Assembly: GCA_030704615.1 (NCBI GenBank) | Contig: CM060732.1 | Location: forward strand, 73,201,053 to 73,265,052 | DNA length: 64,000 nt | Direction: 5' to 3' | Source of the DNA: Takakia lepidozioides | Taxonomy: Eukaryota; Streptophyta; Takakiopsida; Takakiales; Takakiaceae | Made by a program: the position numbers and the translations under genes | The notes under the pieces: generated by a model | The model's database searches: none | What the model was told of the DNA's origin: nothing | What the model saw: only the letters and a program-made list of their open reading frames with translations | Shown: positions 47,812 through 59,190 of the stretch, piece by piece | Layout: each line of letters begins with the position of its first letter | How positions within the stretch are numbered: position 1 is the first letter of the stretch

Positions 47812-48461
47812 GTTCTTGGGAGAGTCAGCTTGGTCTTAGCAGGCCGTGTTTTAATCTCTACCCACTCAGTCGCACCGTGGTGGTTCTCACAAACCAATCC
47901 GACATTACTTGACTACAGAAACAAGCAGCACACTGAAGAGGTCCTCTTGGGTTCATGGTCAGTCAAATCCTCCATGGGTCATGACACAAGGTCGAGGACA
48001 ATGTGGTGAGGGCACCTTCTTCTTTGACCTATTTCAGCCTGTTTTGCCCTCTCATCAGACTCGACCCTTCATTTGCAGCACGGAGCAGAGCTGGCATGAG
48101 ATTTTTAAAGATCCTTCATGATGGTGCAACAACCGCAATGGCAAGGTGTGGCTTTTCCTTAATGTACGATGTGAAGAAGTTTGTCCATCCTGCAAATGTG
48201 GGTTGTTGGCTCCTGTTAGTACCATGATTTGGTATTCCCCTGATGTTTCAAGGTTCTTGGGAGAGTCAGCTTGGTCTTAGCAGGCCGTGTTTCAATCTCT
48301 GTCTGCTCATCTGCACCGTGCTGGTTCTCACAGACCAATCCGACATTACCTGACTACAAGACACAGCACACACACAGAGGTCCTTTTGGGTTGATGGTCG
48401 GTCAAATCCTCTATGGGTTCTTCTTCGACCTATTTCAGCCTGTTTTGCCCTCTCATCAACT
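47812..48461 (+). repeat. Direct repeat pair of about 200 bp
   Basis: 47812-48056 and 48252-48461 share long near-identical stretches (TTCTTGGGAGAGTCAGCTTG; CCTGTTTTGCCCTCTCATCA). They flank a PDF-motif first half, suggesting local duplication of PDF-PPR leader sequence. Confidence 0.8.
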
Positions 48462-48760
48462 CGGACCTGAGATGCATATGAATTATGTAAGTTAGCTCGT
48501 TGCTCATTGATAAGTAGGGTTGGGGGTGTTTGCTGGAATGATTGATGTATGCATGATTTTGTGCAGAGGCATAGATAGCTGAAGGAGCAGGGATAGAGTG
48601 TGGAAGAGGGCCAGATTTCAAGCTCCAGATTATCTATGATTCTCTGTGGAAGGATAAATACAAGAAACCTGCATGGGTAGATGGTCAATTGGAAGCCACA
48701 GCAGCAGCGGCACAATTGATAAAATCAAGCACTGCTAATGAAGGCACCTTCTGAAACACA
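48070..48760 (+). pseudogene. Decayed PDF-motif gene copy, plus strand
   Basis: 48075-48143 reads STEQSWHEIFKDPS, stop, WCNNRNGK and then a GT donor: the first half of a PDF motif with the conserved Gln codon replaced by TGA. 48607-48750 reads GRGPDFKLQIIYDSLW and KPAWVDGQLEA, the second half. The intron-like gap between them fits the split PDF motif of the intact gene at 61.7-62.1 kb. Confidence 0.7.
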
Positions 48761-48889
48761 TTTCACCCAATTTTCCCCTCTTATCAGAATCGGCCCTAAA
48801 TTTTCATGTTGAATTCTACAAGTTAGCTGGTTGAGTGAATCTAGTTGGAGTGACTTTGACATGATACTGCCAATGTGATAAGAGTATGC

Positions 48890-50000
48890 ATTGAACCCAG
48901 GATATTGGGATATCTCTTGGCCATGTGCCATCGTCAAAGCTGAAATTGTACTAGTTGTCATTCTGACCACAAGTTGGGATATCTCTTGGCCACTAGTTGT
49001 CATTCTGACCACTGCCCTAGTGGATATGTATGCCAAATGTGGGTGCAGCAAGCCTGATGCAAAGGGAGAGTTCGACAACATGGCTAAATGAGATGTGGTG
49101 TTGTGGACTGCCATGATTGTAAGGTGTGTGTAGCATAGGTGTGGGGAGTAAGGCTTTGGAAACCTAAAACAAATGATGTGGGAAAGGATGAAGCCAAACC
49201 AGGTCATGTTCATTTGTGTTTGTTAATATGCATATGCGAGCCTAGCAGCCCTGGGAAGGGGCCAAGAGGTTCATGGTGACATCATCAAAGCTGGAAATGT
49301 ACCTGATGTCATTCTGAACATTCCCCGGGTGTACATGTATGTCAAATGGGAGCCTGGTAGCCCTGGAAAGGACGCAAAGGTCCATCATCAAATCTGGAAT
49401 TGTACCACTAGATGTCACTCTAAACACTGCCTTGGTGGATATGTATGTCAAATGCACACCTGGCAGCCCTGGAAAAGGGTACAGAGGTCCACGGTGATAT
49501 TGTCAAAGCTGGTATTGTATCTGATGTGATTCTGACGTTGCCGTAGTGGACATGTATGCCAAGGTTGCAGGGTGCAACTACAAGGATACATGGCTGTTTT
49601 GATAATATGGCTGAATGAGATGTGGTACCAGCCTAGCCCATAATTGCACTTAACTAGAGTACGCAATGAGTGAAGATGGGGTTTGTGATGACATCGTCCA
49701 AGCTGGAATTAACAAATGTTGTTCTGAACTATGCCCTTGTGGACTTGTATGCCAAATTGGGGTGCATGGAGGATGATGATCCCAGGATATGCACAACAGT
49801 GGCGCGGGATGGAGGCCCTTTGGAGAGGTCTATGAGCAAGTGGTGTGGGAAGGGATACTGCAGTGCAACCACATCGCGTTTGTTACGTTTGCAACATGTG
49901 TGCAAGCCTGGCAGCCCTGCAAAATAGCAAAGAGGTTCGTGGTAACATCGTCCAAGCTGGAATTGTACTAGATGTCAATCTGAACTTTGACATGATACTG
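48890..50000 (+). pseudogene. Decayed PPR array, plus strand
   Basis: Fragments of PLS-type PPR blocks in several frames: ALVDMYAKCGCSKPDA (49012-49060), ASLAALGRGQEVHGDIIKAG (about 49230-49295), then repeats around 49345-49580, 49690-49765 and 49890-49985, each with the word CCAAGCTGGAATTGTAC or close to it. Stops and gaps are frequent, so no product is possible. It follows the PDF remnant at 48.1-48.75 kb in the same orientation. Confidence 0.65.
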
Positions 50001-50149
50001 CCAATGTGACAACAGGAAAGTATCCAGAAACAGGTCACAGAAACGAGGAGAAGTTGTGGAATGAATACTTTTCCAACCCCAGTCAATGGCGGGACAACCG
50101 AGGGAAAAAGGTTAATGCCTGTTAGATTATAGAGAGCAGACGCAATTCA

Positions 50150-50345
50150 ACATAGGAACTAGCACGTGATAAGCTGAGTTGGGTGTTTCCTAGAACAAAT
50201 CTAGGCTGTCATTATCAGCTGCAATGCAAGGAAGTATGCATGATTTGTGTAGAAGCAGTGATAGCTGAAAGAGCAGGGATAGAGTATGGGTCCAGATTCA
50301 TCCAAGAGGGCCAGATTTCAAGCACATGATTACCTATGATTACCT
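50150..50345 (+). pseudogene. Third PDF second-half remnant
   Basis: 50157-50310 is an inverted copy of the flank at 46740-46875. It runs into CAAGAGGGCCAGATTTCAAG (RGPDFK) and then degrades after about 12 codons. Confidence 0.6.
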
Positions 50346-50672
50346 TTGAGTTACATTGTCAAACACTTTGCGCGCTTTTACATTTAGCATACGGGCTGTC
50401 TCCAGAATGATATCTGACCCAATTCTAGCTTTGATGATGTTAGCATGTACCTCTGTGCCCTTTTCAAGAGCTTGGAGGCTCTCACACGCACGAAGAACGC
50501 AAAAAAATACCCTCTTGTTTGGGGTGAGCCCTTGGTGTGCCGAATCACCTCCTCGGTTCACAATGCGCAGCGCCCCTTCAGGCCATTCAAGAAAGCTTCT
50601 TGGTTTTCGGGTAGGCCAGGTAGGTCTGACGAAAATTGATGACGACGAAACGTGGCGACGATGATGAGGCAC
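50340..50672 (-). pseudogene. PPR fragment, minus strand
   Basis: One PLS block with some decay: GLTPNKRVFFCVLRACESLQ, EKGTEVHANIIKARIGSDI and KARKVFDNVTQR. It is head-to-head with the PDF remnant just to its left, showing the cluster has been rearranged. Confidence 0.65.
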
Positions 50673-53174
50673 TATGGCACCCTATTCCTGCTCTACGGTA
50701 AGATCACATACGTCCATTAAGTTCTTACATTATTCCAGTCTATTTGAATCGTCTAGAAAAATTTACAGTTATTCAGCTTAGATCAACTCAACAACACTCA
50801 TTCATACATTTAACGAAAGGGAACGGAGGCCCTTTAAATCATATTAGTACAAAGGTGTCTTGAAAAAATTCTTTTATATTACTAAATGGGTTTCAACTTT
50901 TTCATATAGATTATTATTATTATTATTATTATTAAAATAAATGATTTATTTCTGTTTTTTTAATTCAACGTGTTCCAGCGCCATACACTGCAGTGATTGG
51001 TGCATGGCGACCTGCTGGTCCCGCCATACACTGTACTAATTAGTGTATGGCAGGTGGCAACGACGTGGCAGAGACGTGGCAGCCTCCATGGTGGGGACGA
51101 CGTGGCAAGGAGCCTACGTGGCAGGGAGCCAGGAACAAGCCAGCCCGGGCATGAGGACGGGAGCCCGGGCCCGCGGCAGTATCCTGAAGACATAGTGCCG
51201 AGGGACAGCGGACTATGCATGGGACATAGTGCCGAGGGTGGGGCGGTGTGACGGACGAGGAGGGACGGAGCACACGAGGGAGCGGTGGTGAGGCATAAGA
51301 TCGATGCCCACCGGATGTGCGCATGCAAAGCGAGAGAGATCGGGATGGAGAGTGCGGCGATGAGGGGTTGAGAACAAGGTAGAGGGAAGAGAGCATACAG
51401 GAATTGAGGGCGTAGGAGGTCGGCAGGGGAGTTGGAGTAGAGATGGAGTAGAGAGTAGAGGTGAACTATAAAGGAGCGCAGGATGTGGGCGCAACCGAGC
51501 AGCAATGGATCACTGCCTGTTTTGTAGGAGGTAGATATTTTTCAGACGATCCCAATGTGTTTGTTTGTTTGTTTGTTTCATGCTTCTCTGAATCTCTGGA
51601 GAGGCTGAGACGCTGGGTCCGATTGCAGAGAGCACTCATTCCCCCTAAATGCAATCAAACTGGCAAGCAGCTAGGACCTCCTGGGCGCATCAGCGGTGCG
51701 CTGCCAATAGCACGCCCCAACAATTTAGCTTCGTGCATAAACTCATAGAAGAAGAGCAGGGAGTAGAAATGGAACAGTAAGCCCAGGTATTTTGGTTTGT
51801 TCGGATCGTGTTCTCCCGCACATACCTCCGATCGTTGCGGAGTGCTTATGAAACTTTCTGTTCTCTAAAACCATTGCATCCAGACGTCCATTCTCGGTCT
51901 GTATCCGTATCCTCTCCTTTTGGCACATCTGGAAGGCAAGATGCACCTGCCTACAGAGGAAAGCAGCCACTGTTCAGAGTTTCTGGCGTAGAGAGGAACT
52001 TCGATAGAGAAGTATATTCGAACGGGAAGTAAATATACACTCGGAGGATCCTGTCCTGGATCGTAACGCATGTACTCTCGTCCTCGTGAATGAGAGCGAC
52101 TTAACTCCGAGTGGGAGGGAGGAGGGGTTTAGGAGAGTCTTTAGACAGAGAATATAAAATAGGCTTGAGGGTGGGCCCCCTCCATGACCCACTCTGCATA
52201 GGTAAATTGAAGATGCTGGAGGGAAGGCCAAGGGCCAAAAAGTGGTGTTCTCTTGACTGGGGATCCAGGTCTGCGTTGTGTGTTAACTGTCAAATGAGAA
52301 GAGTGGCAGATCAGACGACAGCAGGATTCACTCAGCATTGTCACCTGATGAATGATACTAGAGACACTCTGCCCCTCTAGAATTTGGCAACCGAGATTGA
52401 GAATAGCAGTAAATGCATTGAAAGCCACAAACACTTGAGGTCATGGACCTTCATGATGTCACCCTATGGAATTCCAGGTCAGTCAAGTAACTTCCATCAA
52501 AGTGTTGGAGTTGTCGCTCATGTCTGTACTCCCATGTCAATGTCCTAGCCTATGGTTGGCTCCATGGTCATTTGGGATTTTCAGAGGGGACCTTGACCAT
52601 TGGCCGGAGTCCTCTCTCTTTGGTCCTTTCCAGATGGGCTTGGACCCTGGAGCCATCTCAGCAGTACAGCACTTCCACATGCTTATATGCACTCTTGGAA
52701 GGCAGGAGGGTTCCAAAGCTTCAGATTTAGGAATCAAGATTTGAAGGAATACCATGTTTTTCTACAGGTATGCTTCACATGCGCTAACATTGCCAAGTAA
52801 GGAGGGCAAAACTGGCCACCTCAGCCTCTGTGATGTCTGGCTTTGGCAATACATATGCAGCATTTTCCATCTGTGTATTGGGTATGGGTTTCTGTAATGC
52901 TCCTGTGTGCTGTATGTGCAGATGCAGATGAATAGTCTGATGGATTGCGAATTTGGAGCCCTTCTTTGAACTTGGAGATGATAAAGTTGGACCAAAAGCA
53001 CATCTACTGTTGGGCAGCTTAAGGTCTTCCTAAGGATGGGTAGGGCTGTGAGCTGTAGGATAATCATCTGAATGCATTAATTCCAAGCTGCAGGAAGCAT
53101 CAGTCTTCTCACTGGGACATATTGTGGACACATCGTGACATATGAGAAGGAGAGGTCCTCATTGACGGAAAAAA
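50673..53174. other. Region without an identified gene; simple repeats and hairpins
   Basis: Contains an ATT microsatellite (50911-50933), a perfect 10-bp stem hairpin GCCATACACT/AGTGTATGGC (51023-51051), several ACGTGGCA repeats (51060-51125) and a TTTG microsatellite (51558-51578). Long minus-strand frames at 50960-51505 arise from GC-rich, stop-poor DNA and resemble no protein I know. The right end would hold the carbonic anhydrase promoter. Confidence 0.4.
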
Positions 53175-56100
53175 ATGATCCAATTGAAGATGGCGCCTGG
53201 ACACTCCTTATTTCTTTGCAACCTTTCCACTAAACCTAGGGATGTAATTCCTGTAAAAACTTCACATGTCACTTCTTGCTATGGAGCTCTTTCATTGCAG
53301 TCTTTTGCTCCTTCACCATTGTGCACATCAGAGAGTGCAGCCAGAAGATGTGTTTTCGGAGGCCTATCCAAAAGCAGTGATTTGAGTAGACGACCGCTGA
53401 ATCTGAAGGGCAATTGGGCCTTGGGAAGTGCTCGGGCAGGAGTCGGTAGTGATGGAGGGACCAGCGAACCTCAAGGATTGGGACCCTACAAACTCACAGA
53501 ACGTGTTGTTTTTGATGAAAACCGCACGGTGCGAGAACCAGGTCCCGTGCAATCTCCTATCCTCCATCGACTTATGGAAGGTTTCATCCAATTCAAGGAG
53601 GAAAAGTTCCTGTACGCACATCCCTCCACTCTGAATTTGTTTTCTTTTGAAGAGCAGGGATAAAGTTTTTCCTTTCCAGTTGCATCAAGTGAGAAATTAG
53701 AATTCTCTTCTTGCTTTTCATTAGACACCTTTTTTCACTGCTTTGTCTACTAAGAAACTACTCAAGAGTTATAGCTTCAATCTCAGCAGAGCAAAACCTG
53801 ATGTCTCTGACAATCACCTGGATCCCTGAGAAGATTCATGAGCCCTACAGTTTTGAGAGTAAGAAAACCTTTACATGAACATTCCTTTAGCAAGCATGGA
53901 AAGATAAAACCGCTTTACTATATTGCAGTTGTTCTCATGACTCTGAATGATCGTGTGATCAGCAAGGAGACGGAGCTGTATAGAAGGCTGGCAGCCTCCC
54001 AAGAGCCTAAGGTACTTCTCTGCCAAGTGAGGTGAAAGAGCTACCTTCACACCAGATTTAGGGTGGGCAATCGCCTGGGGAGCTTTGCCTTAATATCCTA
54101 ATTGACACATCACAAGGGCTCTGATATACCAGCTCTGGTTGGTGGTTAGCTTCAAATGTGACCCCAGATTAAGATTCATGTCCGGTGGAGCAGCATGAAG
54201 GTGGCCATGGTAGAGAGATTATGCTTATAATGTTAATATGACTGACCCATATTCACTGGCTGCCTCTAGCCTGCTGCAGAATAGTTTTAGGGGAACTTGA
54301 ATGAACAACCTTCAAACTTTCCAATCTGAATGTATGATTCAATTCTGTATGCAGACTAAAGTATAGAATATTACTTGGATGGATGCCAAAGGCCATGCAA
54401 ATGAAGCCAAACCTTTGGGCCACTTTAGACAAGGCCATGAAATCAGTAGTCAAAAGCATTTTAGCTGCTCCTTTCAGGCACTCATTGGGATGAGGTGGAC
54501 GGCTAGATTGCCCTTAGTGTAAAGTGTCCAGTTGAATTGAGTTCATTGGACTTGAGCCATTTGCTTTTAATGGTAGCCAAATCACTCCCTCAGCTTGACC
54601 TCCCCAACTAGCTTTGCCACCAATGGCGAAACCTAAATTCCTTTTTGGCCGCTGGGCACAGACTTGGGTTTGCAGAAAATGCCATCCTAATTTTTTGCAG
54701 CTGGAACTTGCCATATGAGCACAGATTGGACAATTTCCAGTGAAATCCTGTGTCTAAAGTATCCACTGGCTGAAAGACCAAATTAGTCCGATGAACAACC
54801 ACCACTATTTTGTGCGCTCATTTGGGGCGTGTTTGAAGTGGGCCCTTGGTGCCCATCCCCATACACAATGCAGGTGTCAAAAGGCCACAATGCAGACAGT
54901 AAGGTGGATGTAGTATTCATCTGAAATGACAATTCACTGCTGTGTACCTCAGTGAACGGATCTTACCATGGAGTTATTCAGAGGTGCTCTCCTGCTAGGG
55001 AGGTAGTTGGGTCTCAGATTTTATGGAGTTGTGATGCATCGAGGCTCCGTGGCAGCACAGAGCGTCTTACTCGTTGTTAATGCCATGTGACTTTGTAGGT
55101 GATGGTCATTGCATGCTGTGATTCACGGGTTTGCCCAACATTGATAATGGGGCTTGAACCTGGCGAGGTTTTCACATTACGCAACGTGGCCAATCTGGTT
55201 CCCCCTAAGGAGGATGAGGTCTGTGCATACCACTCTTTCTCAGGGCATTGTGGTGATCTTCCAAGTCCTGGCAGATGTTTGTTCATCCAATTTGCGCCAT
55301 AAGGCTGTGGCTGCAAGTGCATTTCTGCATTCTCATAAGACTATTAGCGGTTTATAGCGTGCAGTAGAATAATTGACAGACCATGTCCAGTTCAGTTGCA
55401 CAATGAGTGAAAGGCTCTTGTTGCCTTGGTTGTTGGTGCGGCAGGGAGTATATCATGGGACAAGTGCTGCTCTCGAATTTGCTGTGACATCGCTACAGGT
55501 CCGGCTCTGGTTTCAGTATGCGTGAGAGAGTTTTGACTCCATTTTGCAAGTGCAGATCTGGGTTCTTGGAACACATGTTGACTGCAGGAACAGAGTCTAA
55601 TAAGTTTCGATATGGTTGATGATAGGTGGAGCATATAATTGTACTGGGGCATAGCAATTGTGGGGGTATACGATCCCTCATGCAGACGTCTGATTTTAGC
55701 AGGTGCTTTCCGTCATCCCATTATCGTGTTTTTACTGCTGTGGGGTCTTGAAATTGTGCTGCTTCTGACAGAAATGTGCCCAAATTTGCTGGTGACACTC
55801 CTTGACAAACTTTTGTCTTCTTTGTTTTGTATATCGTCTTATGGTTTTAGTGATTTCATAGGCAATTGATGGAGGGTCAGGGATAATGAGAGTATCTTGA
55901 TGAAACCATTTGTGGCCTCCTCTTTCCACCTAAGATTGGCTACATATATACCATCTTACCTCTGTGCTGCCTTTGTGGCTTGACAGTAACTTCATAGGTA
56001 GGTGGATGAAGATTGCATTACCAGCCAAGGCCCGCACTCTAGCTGCGTGTACCAACCACTCATTTCAGGATCAATGCCGCTTCTGTGAGCAGGTAAGGAT

Positions 56101-56495
56101 CTCCAGCTTTAAGCCCACTTGATTGATCCTTCCCTCATGTGTTTGTCTGTTTCCTCTATATCTCTGATTGTCATTCCGTGACCAGAATAGCAAGTTTAAG
56201 ACAGCCAGACATCTCATTTGAGATCCCCTTGACACATCCTGCAGTCATTGGGAATTATGAGCTGTCCTATGTGAGAGCATGAAAATGTACTACGCTCCCA
56301 ATGGTATCCATGGAGTGATTGCACATTATTTTAATTCATAGCTGCGATCCAAGGACACGAGTTTGGAGTCTAAACTCACTTATGCAGGAGTCAATCAATG
56401 TTTCACTGGGGAACCTGCTCACATTCCCATGGCTGGAGGAACGATTCAAGGATGGCCGCTTGTCGCTTCGGGTTCGGTACTCAACAACTTCGTGA
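53175..56495 (+). CDS. Beta-carbonic anhydrase, probably plastid-targeted
   Basis: Beta-carbonic anhydrase interconverts CO2 and bicarbonate at a zinc site. Seven plus-strand exons with matching phases: 53175-53611, 53963-54011, 55099-55218, 55445-55498, 55626-55702, 55987-56092, 56388-56495, giving about 316 residues. The Ser/Thr/Arg-rich first 100 residues look like a plastid transit peptide; a start at 53190 is equally possible. The body has [24 protein letters not shown] (zinc Cys and the Asp-Arg dyad), [44 protein letters not shown] (zinc His and Cys), [14 protein letters not shown] and [15 protein letters not shown]. All zinc and dyad residues are present. In the last exon the frame stops at 56495 right after DGRLSLRV, while the next frame reads [12 protein letters not shown] to a stop at 56643. 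Either the C-terminus is short or a late frameshift exists. Confidence 0.87.
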
Positions 56496-58736
56496 ATGGT
56501 TCTATGACCCAGCCGGGAATTTTGCAACGCCAGAGCAATCTCATCACCACAACTCGCAACAGCATAGCAATAGATCACGATGCACGGGAGGTTTTGAAAG
56601 TGGGTATGAACAAACTATGGCATGCGTGAATCTCTCAAACTAAGATCAGTAAGAGAAATTGATCTCTTTTTGGCTAAGCCAACAACCTAAGTGCACATTT
56701 TCTGGAAACACATTTTTTCCTCAATGCAGTTTTTCCTTTCCAAGATGCTATTTTTCACAGGCTAATGCATGGGCCGGTAGATACCTGCAGAAAAATGATT
56801 ACATTTCGTTAATATAGCTAACAACAACAATTCAATGTAAGTTTCAGGATATCGTAGCATCTACTACCACATCTTTTGTTTCTTGAAGTAGATAGATCTG
56901 GACCTAAAGCTCCTGGACCTTTACAACAATAAGATGGTAGCTGTTTTACTAGTCTGATTATAGTTGCCATAGCCCTTATACATCGAGGGACAAAGAGGTT
57001 TGTTTGCCCTTCTGATTAAATCGGCTACTTGTGTGAGCTCCAGAATTATGAAGAATGAAACAACAGACCAGGATTTGCATTGGAAGAGAGTATTTTGTAA
57101 AGGTGTGAAAGCTTAATGAGCAGGAGCGGTCACACGGGAAGCATTCCCAGTGGCACCGGTCTCCATCGTATGCAAGTTGCAAGGTCCATGGGGAGTCTCT
57201 AGCCGATTGAAGGTATAATTCATGTATGACTGGCCAATCTTTCCGGGAGATCCTCTTGGGTCTCAATCATTGAATCTGGTAACCATCAACGATACCAGGT
57301 TCACAGTGATAGCTCTGTTGCAGGCATCGAAAGAGTCCCATTTTCAATGCTACACAGAGATTGCAAGTGTTTAAACGTTTAAACACAGCATCCAAAGCAC
57401 TAACCTTGTGAATCCTGTTCCAATGCTCCACTTGGTCTGTCCTCCTCACTCCAGCTTCCATCTTGATCAACATACTAGCAAACTCAATGCCCAACAACAT
57501 ATCCTTTGTCTATAAAGCATCATACTGCAGTTAATTCTACACTTCTCACAATCTATGAAAAATCAAAAGCTTTTCACGAGTACTTGCTTGATTGCCCCCC
57601 TGTGAGCTCCGTCTGTCCTCCGTGATTCATCAAAGGATGAGCGTTAATCGTGGACCATCTTGTCACATAACAGTTTCTATATGGACAAACATATCCTTCA
57701 GAAACAGTGCTGTTAGAGCTCCGTGCCATCATAAGCATCCATCTGTGCAGTGCAGTGAACTTCATGATCAAAAGAAGGACAGAGGGGACACTCATATCTA
57801 GTTTGAATAACCTGCCACGAGATGTAGCACCACACCCGGATCATATACGATTAGTGTATCCCCACCCTGCATACACCTTACATGAGTGGAACCTGCTTTC
57901 AGAAGCACAATTACGAGAGTGCCTATCAAGATTGTCCCAGAGGATCACTACAATTTGCTGGTTGGCATCCCCACAAGGGTACGCTAGACAACGTCTTATG
58001 ACTACATTCTCCCTCTCTCTCCTTGCTTGCGTTTGCTCCCAACACTTTAAAGCCCTGTGGTAGCTTTATGATAATGGAACTTCTCACCACAGGAAAGAGG
58101 GCTGTACTGGCAGATGCTGGAATTACAGTAAGTTCAACGCATGAAAGACTTTGAATAAATGTAAATGGTGTTTTCTTCTTGGCTCAGCAATGGAAGGCAT
58201 GCAAGCGGTATCTTTCTTGTGTGTGGAGTGAACATCATTTCACCCTGATGATTCAACACTTTGAGATGTTTTCGATGCTAGACTTGGACATTTTGTGTAG
58301 TTTTTCTTTACCTGTTCTGATAGATGCATTTTCACTCACTGACACTGAAAGTGAAGTCCTTAGACAGGAGAAACTGAAACAGTACAGTCTGAAATTCACT
58401 GATGTTTACATATAAACTTACTGTTTGGGTTAAGGTTCATCTCTTCTATTCCAAATGAAACCCCATTACCACCCCAGCCCCTTCTATAATTCTTTTTAAG
58501 CATTTCGCAGGGGAGCATGTGGAATGCTTGCCGTGTATGGGCAACAATCAGGGTGCACACACAAAGGAAAATCTGGAAATCCAGTTGTGCCTTCATTTAT
58601 GACCACAAAGTTGATTTGTTCAACATTTGTGGGGATTTGATGACTGAGGGGAGGAAAGCTTGGGTGGTCAGGGTTGCAGGTCTTGCAGATGCTCTCAAAT
58701 CCAATACCTTTCTGACCACCTTTGAGGTGGCTTGCC
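56496..58736. other. Region with orphan exon-like segments and a LINE 3' stub
   Basis: No complete gene. Minus 57405-57503 is a clean 33-codon exon-like block (DMLLGIEFASMLIKMEAGVR, then EHWNRIHK) with AG acceptor, GT donor and phase 0 at both ends; the family is unknown to me. Plus 57825-57965 reads YTLHEWNLLSEAQLREC and runs into a LINE 3' end (about 57968-58005). Plus 58340-58415 ends LRQEKLKQYSLKFTDVYI. These may be exons of one or two unidentified or dead genes. Confidence 0.35.
57968..58005 (+). mobile_element. LINE 3'-end stub
   Basis: CCACAAGGGTACGCTAGACA and CAACGTCTTATGACTACATT match the extreme 3' end of the LINE family (with substitutions). It is 5'-truncated to about 40 bp; no clear TSD. 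Confidence 0.65.
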
Positions 58737-59190
58737 TCACCAGTATATCCCCACAAGATCTTGAAAGTGGTGAGAGCGGTTGGCATCCCTTGCAACAATT
58801 TCTTGCCCCACAATCATCGAGATGAACTTGGTTGCGGTATGGCAGACCTGAAGGCTCTTGCTGTGATAGCGAAGAGATAATTCCTTTTGCTCCTCCATAT
58901 CATGCATTACGAAGCACATGTCAGGCATGTATGCTGCCATCTTCATCTGCCTAGACAATCTGTTCAGCTCAGCATGAATTTCCTGAATTTGTGGACGTGA
59001 TTATGTATGCAGCTGGTTGCATACGGAAAGATCAGGATGGCGAACCTGACACGTGAATCCAGTCTAATTCTGGGCCATATGTCTCAAGCAGAATATCAGG
59101 GCAAACGCGTGGAGAGTAAGCCTGTGTCCACCTCAATCGAGCTGCACCCTCTCTCCTTTCTGAACCCTCTCGTCTTCTGCATCGTCTTGC
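58737..59190 (-). pseudogene. Frameshifted E and DYW tail of the PPR gene
   Basis: Directly downstream of the stop at 59191, another frame reads KTMQKTRGFRKERGCSSIEV (E motif, about 59110-59180). After a degraded gap come EIHAELNRLSRQMKMAAYMP, CFVMHDMEEQKELSLRYHSK, CHTATKFISMIVGQEIVARD and ANRSHHFQDLVGIYW (58737-58985). This is a DYW domain, the C-to-U editing deaminase module, but it lacks the segment between YHSK and CHTATK and the usual CSCGDYW end. It therefore looks inactive. Confidence 0.8.

Noticed and set aside
50960-51505. 181-residue minus-strand open frame
   Set aside because: Low-complexity Pro/Ser/Leu/His-rich translation of GC-rich DNA with hairpins; no domain, splice context or recognisable family.
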